Below are positions 26,540 to 33,280 of a DNA stretch of 64,000 bases, one piece after another. The first letter of the stretch is position 1, and each line of letters starts with the position of its first letter. A model generated the notes under the pieces. The model worked only from the letters and a program-made list of their open reading frames with translations. It was not told where the DNA came from and did not search any database. This DNA is from Pedobacter alluvionis (GTDB lineage Bacteria > Bacteroidota > Bacteroidia > Sphingobacteriales > Sphingobacteriaceae). Where the stretch lies: assembly GCF_003664035.1 (NCBI RefSeq), contig NZ_RCCK01000011.1, forward strand, positions 372,001-436,000, written 5' to 3'. The position numbers and the translations under genes are program-made.

Positions 26540-27859
26540 TTATTTGGCCTTAATCCATGAAGCTAAATCATTAACCAAGGTTTCGGATACGCTTACGGCT
26601 GCCTGATATTGAGCCATGGTACCTTTTTCGGTTTGTGAACTTAACAGGTGATTTAAATCAGGGTAAAATTTAAGAACCACGTTTTTCTTTTTATTCAAAG
26701 CAGCGCTCCATAAATCAAAATCTACTTTACCTACCTGAAAGTCATTTCCACCTTGCAATACGTAGATTTTAGGTTTCGAAAGACTTTTAGCTACAGCAAC
26801 CTGATTGTAGGTATTTAAATCTGTCCAATATTTAGCAGGCAATCCTAAAATTACAGAATCAGGTTTTATGGTAGTTCCCAGCTGCGAAATTCTACTTTTA
26901 TTAATTTCCACATCAGCATCTGCCAATTGTTTTTTAAAGGCAGCTGTTGTATCATTAGCCTGATCGAACATATATTTATTCTGATCAACAATAATATCGG
27001 TTAATTTTCTGGCAGGTGCTGCTGCTAAAACAATTCCTGCTAAATCAGGTGTAAGTGTTGCAATTTTAGGTGCCAGCATTCCGCCTAAACTATGACCGAA
27101 TACATAAACCGCTTTAGGATTAGCGCCAACAACCGTTTTCGCTAAAGCAATGGCTGCGCTTGCATCATCCAGCACCTCTTCTTTTACAGTGAAAGCCTTG
27201 TTAAATTCATTCGGATAGACTAATGTCCGTTTTACATAACGAACAGAAGCAATGCCTTTGGAGGCTAAACCGCCAGCTAAATCTTTAAAGGGTTTATTCA
27301 CACCAACCGTCCCATCCATATCGGCCGGGCCGGAGCCATGTACAAAAACCACTACAGGGAAATTTTTGACATTTTTTGGCGTGGTAATAATGGCGGCCAA
27401 TTGTTTTCCTGCCGGTCCAATATATACTGATTTTTCCTGGTATAAACTGGTATCAACGTAAGTGGGTTTTAAATAGGCGACCGCTCTTCGAGATGGGGCA
27501 AGGAAGATTCCGACTATTTTCTGTTGTTTATTAAAACCTAAAATAAAGTTCTGATCGCCGTTAGCAAATTTACCTTCAACCGTTACCGCGAAAAACTCGC
27601 CCTGGGCTTTACTTTGAACGGCATCTAAAGCCTCTGCCTTTCCATATTTTGTTCCGATATCTCCCCAAAGTTTCTTTAAGTTTTCTTCTGTTAATTTCGT
27701 TTTCAAAGTATCATCAAAGAAAGCGTGGGCATCTTTAAATTTCTCTTCCTGTAACAGTTTAAAAAAGTCGTTTGCGCCATTGAAAAGCTGGATCACATTT
27801 TGAGAAAATGCTGAAGTGGTAAATAATAAAGCGATTATGAATAAAAGGCTCTTTTTCAT
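26540..27859 (-). CDS. secreted alpha/beta hydrolase with N-terminal DUF3887-like domain
   Basis: A 439-residue exported protein (signal peptide to SAFSQ, residue about 19). Residues about 25-115 resemble DUF3887 (FFDDTLKTKLTEENLKKLWG...), often fused to hydrolases. The rest is an alpha/beta hydrolase fold: VVFVHGSGPADMDG for the oxyanion-hole loop, nucleophile Ser in FGHSLGGML, probable acid Asp in LQGGNDFQV and catalytic His in DLNHLL. It is probably a periplasmic or surface esterase or peptidase of the dienelactone hydrolase/prolyl oligopeptidase type. Substrate unknown. Monocistronic. Confidence 0.85.
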   Translation of the reverse strand: MKKSLLFIIALLFTTSAFSQNVIQLFNGANDFFKLLQEEKFKDAHAFFDDTLKTKLTEENLKKLWGDIGTKYGKAEALDAVQSKAQGEFFAVTVEGKFANGDQNFILGFNKQQKIVGIFLAPSRRAVAYLKPTYVDTSLYQEKSVYIGPAGKQLAAIITTPKNVKNFPVVVFVHGSGPADMDGTVGVNKPFKDLAGGLASKGIASVRYVKRTLVYPNEFNKAFTVKEEVLDDASAAIALAKTVVGANPKAVYVFGHSLGGMLAPKIATLTPDLAGIVLAAAPARKLTDIIVDQNKYMFDQANDTTAAFKKQLADADVEINKSRISQLGTTIKPDSVILGLPAKYWTDLNTYNQVAVAKSLSKPKIYVLQGGNDFQVGKVDFDLWSAALNKKKNVVLKFYPDLNHLLSSQTEKGTMAQYQAAVSVSETLVNDLASWIKAK

Positions 27860-27894
27860 TCGTGTAATATTGTTTTTAGGGTGATTAAACCATT

Positions 27895-27921
27895 ATGATT
27901 CCACATTAAATCTGGAATCAT
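27895..27921. promoter_or_regulatory. small palindrome upstream of the hydrolase gene
   Basis: ATGATTCCA and TGGAATCAT are perfect complements separated by 9 bp, 36 bp upstream of the hydrolase start. It could be an operator or a 5' UTR hairpin; no regulator is nearby. Confidence 0.3.
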
Positions 27922-28013
27922 GATCGTTTTATTGTTGTGTTTGGTTGTTTGCAATACCCAAAGTTAACAATATTTGGTTCTGAAAAGTCTTTAACTAAAC
28001 TAACCATTTAGTT

Positions 28014-28250
28014 TTAACTATTTTTAACATTTGCTGCAAGTTTTTTCCATAAAATGTAAGGAGTAAACATAGTAACCAAAGCAACAAGTGGTGGGATCAG
28101 CAGCGATACGCCATCGCCAACAAATGCCCCCAAAGCAAAGGCACCAATAAAATTAATGGCAAAACCTGCATAGACCCATTCTTTAATAGTTTTAAATTTA
28201 TTTTGAAGGATGGATGCCGCCCCAAGCAGTTTTGCAATGCCAACAATGAT
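28014..28250 (-). pseudogene. C-terminal remnant of a DoxX-family membrane protein
   Basis: The minus strand encodes an open frame ending at the stop 28014-28016: VAPPLIIVGIAKLLGAASIL, then a NKFKTIKEWVYAG segment, then TM helices to TPYILWKKLAANVKNS. This is the C-terminal two thirds of a DoxX-like protein (about 120-130 residues when complete). The N-terminal helix and start are missing; the homology stops around 28250-28260, exactly where fragments of another gene begin on the plus strand. The frame is still intact, so the breakage may be recent. Confidence 0.6.
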
Positions 28251-28515
28251 GAGCGGTGGTGCAAACTCCTACTGGAATTTACTTTTATATCTGGTTGAAA
28301 AACTTACAGATAGAGATACTGCCATTTTAGCCGCTAAATATTTCGCTATTGATATCAACCGTGAAAGTCAGCTGGCTTTTATGATGTTTCATGGGCTAAA
28401 AGGATGTTTTCAAGAAATTACTGGTTTAACACCGATTGAGTACCGGAACAAATACCATAAAGCCGTACCTGTTTGCAGGTTTAACTGTACTTACAGAAAA
28501 AATAAAAAAATTTAA
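28248..28515 (+). pseudogene. remnant of a GlxA-type AraC-family regulator with an internal deletion
   Basis: The plus strand encodes SGGANSYWNLLLYLVEKLTD, then a KYFAIDINRESQLAFMMFHG segment, which is the end of the DJ-1/PfpI-like domain of GlxA regulators. It jumps directly to FQEITGLTPIEYRNKYHKA, the last residues of the AraC-type HTH domain. About 95 residues, nearly all of the DNA-binding domain, are missing, but the frame stays open. The first part of the PfpI-like domain is also gone. Together with the DoxX fragment on the other strand it marks a deletion-scarred site. Confidence 0.6.
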
Positions 28516-28540
28516 GCTGTACACAATATATTCTATTTAC

Positions 28541-28615
28541 AGCGTTTATGTATGTGAGAGCGTTAATTTAGATGACGGGGATACTGCCTAAGGGTGGAAT
28601 CCCCGTTTCTTTTTT
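28541..28615 (+). repeat. terminator-tailed repeat, copy 1
   Basis: AGCGTTTATGTATGTGAGAG, then CGTTAATTTAGATGACGGGG, then a hairpin (ACGGGGAT...GGAATCCCCGT) and a T-run. The same roughly 70-bp unit occurs at 30411-30480 and 30863-30935. The hairpin followed by TTTCTTTTTT is a good rho-independent terminator on the plus strand, so this copy could end the regulator remnant or a small RNA. Confidence 0.6.
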
Positions 28616-28619
28616 GTTT

Positions 28620-28692
28620 GTCATCCTGAGCGTAGTCGAAGGATCTCTTGAAACAGATTTCTCCGTTCCGCTTCACTTCAGTAGAAATGACG
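28620..28692. repeat. GTCAT/ATGACG palindromic dispersed repeat
   Basis: Begins GTCATCCTGAGCGTAGTCGA and ends with AGTAGAAATGACG; the arms are only partly complementary. The GTCATCCTGAGCG(T/G)AGTCGAAGGATCT arm is shared with the copies at 31119 and 38150. Confidence 0.55.
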
Positions 28693-28743
28693 GTAAAGAA
28701 GCTAAATAATCTATCATTCATTTTTAGTCCCATTTGTTCAAAT

Positions 28744-28776
28744 AAAAAAGGGACATTGTTAAAAAATGTCCCTTTT
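28744..28776. terminator. bidirectional terminator near the LiaF-like gene
   Basis: AAAAAGGGACATT / AATGTCCCTTTTT around GTTAAAA: a perfect stem with A- and T-runs. It lies 27 bp past the stop of the minus-strand gene at 28803 and can also stop plus-strand transcription. Confidence 0.8.
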
Positions 28777-28802
28777 TAAGATATATGATGGAGTTAAGAA
28801 TT

Positions 28803-29192
28803 TTAGCTTTGCTTATCAGTAAAATCAACTGGTTTCTTTTCAAAATACTGATCGAAGTTTTGTGCTTTTTTAGGTTTTAAAATTACATACAGTCCTAATC
28901 CGATTAATGCCATTGGAATACTAATCCTAAACAGATCAAAATCAAATATGTTTATCGCTCTAAAAGTGAATAAGCCCCCAATAATCGTCAATGCCAACCA
29001 GCTGCTTCCCTTAAAATCTTTACGATAACCCATCCACAAACCGACACCTAACATAATGGTATGCCATTTCAAGATCCAGTGTGGAACATCAATTCCCCAG
29101 TTTCTTAATAAGAATACCGAACCAATAGCGATAATTAAAATGCCTAGACCAAATTGTTTATCTGCGTGATTTTTTTTGATTAAATTTTCCAT
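28803..29192 (-). CDS. LiaF/DUF5668-type transmembrane protein
   Basis: A 129-residue protein with four TM helices packed as LGILIIAIGSVFLLRNWGI (about residues 16-34), WHTIMLGVGLWMGYRKDFKG (about 43-62), a third (about 65-82) and ISIPMALIGLGLYVILKPKK (about 89-108). This is the LiaI/LiaF-like TM domain (DUF5668). The LiaF C-terminal beta domain is absent. In other bacteria such proteins tune envelope-stress signalling; here no two-component system is adjacent, so the role is open. Confidence 0.75.
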   Translation of the reverse strand: MENLIKKNHADKQFGLGILIIAIGSVFLLRNWGIDVPHWILKWHTIMLGVGLWMGYRKDFKGSSWLALTIIGGLFTFRAINIFDFDLFRISIPMALIGLGLYVILKPKKAQNFDQYFEKKPVDFTDKQS

Positions 29193-29641
29193 GACTGTCT
29201 GTTTTTATGATTCAAATGTATCACGAATAGCAATGCTGGAGAATGGCTTTTCCCTTAGTTGTCTTGTTTTATCGGTGAGTGAAATAAAACTGTCGGTAAA
29301 AATTTACGGCGATTTAAGAAAAGAAGAAATTATCGGTGAAATTATCAGTTTTGCCAAGTGAGTACCAAGAAGACGGAATTAAAACTTAATAACCAGAGTT
29401 CGATTAATGTTTAAAAATTAATGTAATTTATTAGGACGAATTAGCTAGCCGTTTCGTCATGCTGAATTTATTTCAGCATCTTTCCTATTAAACCGCCATG
29501 CTATAAAGACCCTGAAACAAGTTCAGGGTGACGACCGTTCATGTAAGGTGCCAAATAACCCAAATTAAAGCACATTATTAATCGAACTCAGGTTAATAAT
29601 CTACAAATAAACCAATGCCTAATGAACCAGTGAACCAACTA
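29193..29641. repeat. intergenic region with CGTCAT-family repeat
   Basis: 449 bp. A short plus-strand frame (29199-29361) has no recognisable start context or family and is not called. From 29455 to 29533 lies a member of the CGTCAT family: CGTCATGCTGAATTTATTTC...GACCCTGAAACAAGTTCAGG...GTGACG, with inner CTGAAATAAATTCAG/CTGAAACAAGTTCAG arms. The rest is AT-rich and featureless. Confidence 0.5.
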
Positions 29642-30331
29642 TCATTCGAAAATGACGATATCTGCCCCTTCGCTCATGATTACTTTTGAAGTAATGTTAA
29701 TGAATAAGCCATGTGCCAATAATCCATTAATCTGATTGAGATCAGAAGATAGTTTTGCAGGATCATCAATAAGGCCAAAATCGGCATCGATAATCAGGTT
29801 TCCATTGTCGGTAATAAATGTCTGGCTTTCTATAGTTCTCAATATTCCCTTTCCACCAAGTTTATTAATCTGATCGGATACATATTGATAGGCTAATGGT
29901 ATTACTTCGACTGGTACCGTAAAAGCACCCAGCTTTTTTACTTTTTTAGAAGCATCTGTAATGATGATGGCATTTTCACTAAGTGAAGCAATTATCTTCT
30001 CTCTAAACAGTGCCCCGCCTCCGCCTTTAATCAGATCGAGTGATTCTGTAAATTCATCTGCTCCATCAATACTGATATCAATTTTGCTTAAGTGCCCAAG
30101 GTCAAGAATTTCGATCCCTAGCGACTCTGCAAGCTCCTGTGTCCGAATAGAACTTGCAGCAGCCTTTATCTTAAGCCCTTCTTTTACTCGTTTACCTAAT
30201 TCTTTAATGGCAAAAGTTGTAGTAGAACCAGTACCCAGGCCTACTACATCGCCATCTTTAACAAATTTTACTGCAGCCTGGGCGGCCGCCAGTTTTTCTG
30301 CATCTTGTTGGATTTTATCTATAGTAGCCAT
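29642..30331 (-). CDS. rpiA: ribose-5-phosphate isomerase A
   Basis: A 229-residue cytoplasmic enzyme interconverting ribose 5-phosphate and ribulose 5-phosphate in the pentose phosphate pathway. Signatures: GLGTGSTTTFAIKEL (residues 31-45, phosphate binding), SIDGADEFTES (87-97, Asp89) and KGGGGALFREKIIA (102-115, catalytic Glu in FREK). Length is standard. Its upstream DNA together with its first codons is duplicated in decayed form about 450 bp away (30758-30935). Confidence 0.96.
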   Translation of the reverse strand: MATIDKIQQDAEKLAAAQAAVKFVKDGDVVGLGTGSTTTFAIKELGKRVKEGLKIKAAASSIRTQELAESLGIEILDLGHLSKIDISIDGADEFTESLDLIKGGGGALFREKIIASLSENAIIITDASKKVKKLGAFTVPVEVIPLAYQYVSDQINKLGGKGILRTIESQTFITDNGNLIIDADFGLIDDPAKLSSDLNQINGLLAHGLFINITSKVIMSEGADIVIFE

Positions 30332-30481
30332 AAAGTAAAAATAGGTTTAAATGATAAACATCGCAAAAACGAAAAAAAAAATTACTCTCGATGCAATAAA
30401 TCGTTTTAATAGCGTTTATGTATATGAGAGCGTTAATTTAGATGATGGGGATTCTGCAATAGTGGAATCCCCATTTCTTTT
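30332..30481 (+). repeat. rpiA upstream region with terminator-tailed repeat, copy 2
   Basis: From the rpiA start outward: ATAAAGTAAAAATAGG, an AAAAACGAAAAAAAAAATTAC tract, GCAATAAATCGTTTTAATAG, then the repeat unit 30411-30480 ending in ATGGGGATTC...GGAATCCCCAT plus TTTC and T-run. The whole 150 bp is repeated at 30782-30935. The hairpin points to transcription on the plus strand, away from rpiA. Confidence 0.6.
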
Positions 30482-30575
30482 AGATGATATATAGAAAGAT
30501 CGTAAAGGTCGTTAATGGCAATCCCGATGCGATGCAACAAAGAGGAATAATTTAAAAAAACAAAAGATTTTTTGT

Positions 30576-30668
30576 TTACCTATTCTTTACCCTTTATTTA
30601 CCCTTTCTAGGCACCAGGTTAACCCCACGGTTACCCCTGGCTTACCTATCCGTTACCTTTTGGTTACC
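30576..30668. repeat. array of TTACC words at exact 11-bp spacing
   Basis: TTACC (or TTAACC) ends at 30580, 30591, 30602, 30624, 30635, 30646, 30657 and 30668; the only register without a match is 30613, where the sequence is GCACC nearby. So eight of nine consecutive 11-bp registers carry the motif over 93 bp, with variable 6-bp spacers. An inverted GGTAA follows at about 30674. The period is about one helical turn, so all copies face the same side of the DNA. No coding frame fits, as 11 is not a multiple of 3. Confidence 0.75.
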
Positions 30669-30757
30669 TAAAAGGTAAAGCCAGCGTCTTTTTTGGGGCT
30701 TTCTGTGGTAAGCCAGGGCCGATGCTACCTGCCAGCAGGTACCCAGGATACCTATCT

Positions 30758-30935
30758 ATACTGTTGGTCCTATCTGTAATAGCATAAAGTAAGAATAGGA
30801 TTTATGAAAACCATCCCAAAAACGAAAAAAATTTTACTGCTAATGCAATAAATCGTTTTTATAGCGTTTATGTATATGAGAGCGTTAATTTAGATGATGG
30901 GGATTCTGCAATAGTGGAATCCCCATTTCTTTTTT
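30758..30935 (+). repeat. decayed duplicate of the rpiA front end plus repeat, copy 3
   Basis: CTGTTGGTCCTATCTGTAAT, then AGCATAAAGTAAGAATAGG match the plus-strand sequence across the rpiA start (CTTGTTGGATTTTATCTATA, then GTAGCCATAAAGTAAAAATAGG), i.e. the first nine or so codons of rpiA plus its upstream DNA. The similarity then runs through AAAAACGAAAAAAATTTTAC and GCAATAAATCG to the terminator-tailed unit (30863-30935). A segmental duplication is the simplest reading. Confidence 0.65.
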
Positions 30936-30964
30936 AAGTCCATCCCATACTTTCATTTATATGG

Positions 30965-31108
30965 TCCTCGTTTGTAACAAGGATTAACGAAAATCACATT
31001 TGTAATGTGGAGACAATGATCAAAACCTATTTTTATGGCGATAAAATCGCCACTCTCATACATCCTCGTTACAAACGAGGACGATGATAGGATCCCCATT
31101 TCTTTTTC
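30965..31108. repeat. REP-like hairpin cluster interrupting a fourth repeat tail
   Basis: TCCTCGTTTGTAACAAGGA (30965-30983) and TCCTCGTTACAAACGAGGA (31063-31081) are the same palindrome in opposite orientation, 80 bp apart, with two further hairpins between them: CACATTTGTAATGTG (30995-31009) and GGCGATAAAATCGCC (31037-31051). Immediately after, GATGATAGGATCCCCATTTC and a T-run (31083-31108) repeat the tail of the terminator-tailed unit. The REP doublet may have landed in a fourth copy. Confidence 0.55.
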
Positions 31109-31118
31109 TAAGCATTTT

Positions 31119-31198
31119 GTCATCCTGAGCGTAGTCGAAGGATCTTTTCATTTAATAGACCCTGAAATAAATCCGATAGCTATCGGATCAGGGTGACG
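31119..31198. repeat. GTCAT/GTGACG palindromic dispersed repeat
   Basis: Begins GTCATCCTGAGCGTAGTCGA and ends GGATCAGGGTGACG; the inner part holds CCGATAGCTATCGG, a perfect palindrome. Same left arm as 28620 and 38150. Confidence 0.55.
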
Positions 31199-31259
31199 CT
31201 TCAATTAAAAATTTCTGCTCATCTCCCCACACCAACACACTTCATTTTCTTATAAAACA

Positions 31260-31294
31260 AAAAACGGTTGGTATTTCTACCAACCGTTTCCTAA
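31260..31294 (-). terminator. terminator at the end of the large utilization locus
   Basis: Perfect stem AAACGGTTGGTA / TACCAACCGTTT around TTTC; on the minus strand it is followed by TTTTGTTTT. It lies 14 bp past the last gene of the 27.5-kb minus-strand gene run. Confidence 0.85.
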
Positions 31295-31307
31295 GAACTA
31301 AAGTATC

Positions 31308-33269
31308 TTATTTATTTAAAGAGTTTATCCAAGCTGCAATTTTTAAAGCTTCAGCTTTGGTTACCTGCGGCATTGGAGGCATTTCTGTTGAATAACCCGG
31401 CCAGTTTTGTGGTTGTGGATTGTGGATCAACTGAAATATTTTCTCCGGTGAATATTTACGTTTTGCAATTTCTACAAAGGGTGGGCCTATCTGCCTTTTG
31501 GTTTGATTATGGCAGGCCAGGCAAGTGTTTTTAGTTAACAAGCCCTCAACCTCTTTAAAGGTAGGTGCCTTAGCAGCAGTTACAGGCTTAGCCGGAGTAC
31601 GCGTTCCTTTTGCTTCAGGTGCTTTTCCAGTTGTTGCCTTTGGTGCAGCTGTTTTCTTAGCAGGAACATTTACCGGTGTTGCTGAGTTTTTAGTGCTTAC
31701 TTCATTCGCAGATAGTTTATTTCCATCAGGAATCTGGTTCAAGGTATAATAAGCTACCGGATGAACTAAAGAATAAAAACCATCTTGAGACCTTAAACCA
31801 TCTAACGTTAAGGTATGGATATAATATTGGCGAAGGTTTTGCACAATAATTCTGGCTTTTAAACCATCTGCTGAAACTTTAACCCCAGAGATTTTTAATT
31901 TTTCGGTGTTTACCGGAGGCGAACCATACACAGGGTGATATTTGTAAATAAAGCTTTCTGCGTCATACGAAGCTAAATCTTCGGCAGATTTACGATCAAC
32001 CGGCATAGTAAACTCCACTTCAAAACCATCCGGCATTGCCCTAACAGCTTTCATTTCGAAAGGGGTTTTATTGTTATACACCAATCTTTCTAAACCTTCG
32101 TTGGCATCACCCGCCGATCCCCAGCCACGGTTGGTTTCTCCAACAAATAGTGAGCCATCAGTGCCCCACTCTAACCTCAATACTCCTGAACGGAAACCTT
32201 TACGGAAAAGGAAAGCAGCACCTTGTTCTTCACCCTTCACTGTCTCCATAAAAATTCTTGAAATAATACTCATTCCCTGATCGCCAACTAAAATCTGACC
32301 AGCGAACGGGCCAAATGTATTTGCAGGAATCTTAACAGGTTCGGCAGAAGAGATACCCAAAATACCATAAGGTAGCCAAACTGATGGCAAACGTAATTCA
32401 GGGAATACTTTCTTCATTTCGAATAAGGTTTTAAACGTTTCGTTTACCCTATTCTCTGGTTTAATGTATCTTCCTTGTTCGTTTTTGGTTCTACGCTCGT
32501 CTATTTGCGAGTAAAAGAAATCTGACTGCAGTTTAACTGGAGAGTTAGGCAGATTTGTCCACCTTAAACTGGCCGGGTGCCCCATAAAATCACCTTTTTT
32601 TACTTTCCATAAACCACCTGAACCTACCCAGTCGCCCTGGTTTTCGGTATAATAAAACTGACCATCAATACTGCCAATACCAGCTGGCGAACGGAAACCC
32701 GCAGCATAAGGGCTCATTTTACCATCTTCGGTAATGTTCATGGCCCAACCACGCATGGGTACACGGCTTTCTGCACGCCACCATTCTTCATCGCCAAAGG
32801 CCACGTTTCCGGTAACCATAAAAGTACCATCAGGCATTAACTTCGGTCCAAAACTATATTCGTGGTAGTGCCCGCTTAAAGGCCATGCATAAATGGTTTC
32901 GTACACATCGGCTTTGCCATCCTGGTCTTTATCTATCAATTTGGTCAACTCGCCGCGCTGTGCCACATATAATGCACCATTTTTATAGGCAATGCCCAAA
33001 ATTTCGTGCAAACCATAAGCAAATCTGCGCCAGTAAGGCTTGGCACTTGTAGGGTTTTCTACGATGTACACTTCTCCCCTACGGGTTGAAATGCCTAAAT
33101 CACCATTTGGTAAGGTAACCAGACCACCAACTTCTAAAATGGGGCCTTCTGGTACACGTACTTTATTTATCCTGAAAAAATCTTCTTCTTTAGGTGTTTC
33201 TTGTGCAAAAACTGTAGTAAAGCTAAAACTTAATGCCAGTATTGCTAATTTTTTAAATGTATTTCTCAT
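31308..33269 (-). CDS. secreted beta-propeller protein fused to cytochrome c (PVC-type heme-binding/dehydrogenase-like)
   Basis: A 653-residue exported protein (signal peptide ending TVFAQ, about residue 22). Residues about 30-420 resemble the soluble-dehydrogenase/NHL-like beta-propellers found in PVC-type membrane dehydrogenases (GLVTLPNGDLGISTRRGEVY, ENQGDWVGSGGLWKV). A Pro/Ala/Lys/Thr-rich linker spans about 525-575, then a class I cytochrome c domain with CLACH at 583-587 and probable Met ligand in STEMPPMPQ (about 630-633). It may oxidise a sugar and pass electrons to its heme. Last gene of the locus, 11 bp after the DUF1080 gene, with which it is probably coupled. Confidence 0.8.
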   Translation of the reverse strand: MRNTFKKLAILALSFSFTTVFAQETPKEEDFFRINKVRVPEGPILEVGGLVTLPNGDLGISTRRGEVYIVENPTSAKPYWRRFAYGLHEILGIAYKNGALYVAQRGELTKLIDKDQDGKADVYETIYAWPLSGHYHEYSFGPKLMPDGTFMVTGNVAFGDEEWWRAESRVPMRGWAMNITEDGKMSPYAAGFRSPAGIGSIDGQFYYTENQGDWVGSGGLWKVKKGDFMGHPASLRWTNLPNSPVKLQSDFFYSQIDERRTKNEQGRYIKPENRVNETFKTLFEMKKVFPELRLPSVWLPYGILGISSAEPVKIPANTFGPFAGQILVGDQGMSIISRIFMETVKGEEQGAAFLFRKGFRSGVLRLEWGTDGSLFVGETNRGWGSAGDANEGLERLVYNNKTPFEMKAVRAMPDGFEVEFTMPVDRKSAEDLASYDAESFIYKYHPVYGSPPVNTEKLKISGVKVSADGLKARIIVQNLRQYYIHTLTLDGLRSQDGFYSLVHPVAYYTLNQIPDGNKLSANEVSTKNSATPVNVPAKKTAAPKATTGKAPEAKGTRTPAKPVTAAKAPTFKEVEGLLTKNTCLACHNQTKRQIGPPFVEIAKRKYSPEKIFQLIHNPQPQNWPGYSTEMPPMPQVTKAEALKIAAWINSLNK

Positions 33270-33280
33270 TGTTATTCCAA

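Noticed and set aside
29176..29361. 61-codon plus-strand frame after the LiaF-like gene
   Set aside because: It overlaps the start of the minus-strand gene, has no signal or family resemblance, and no sensible start context.
30399..30410. TAAATCGTTTTA upstream of rpiA, identical to an operator variant of the large locus
   Set aside because: It lies in a duplicated repeat segment, its copy at 30850 is altered, and rpiA has no link to the locus. One match of this kind in AT-rich DNA is expected by chance.
30576..30668. TTACC array considered as a CRISPR or plasmid-type origin
   Set aside because: Units are 5 bp with 6-bp spacers, far too short for CRISPR; there is no replication initiator gene or DnaA-box cluster nearby.
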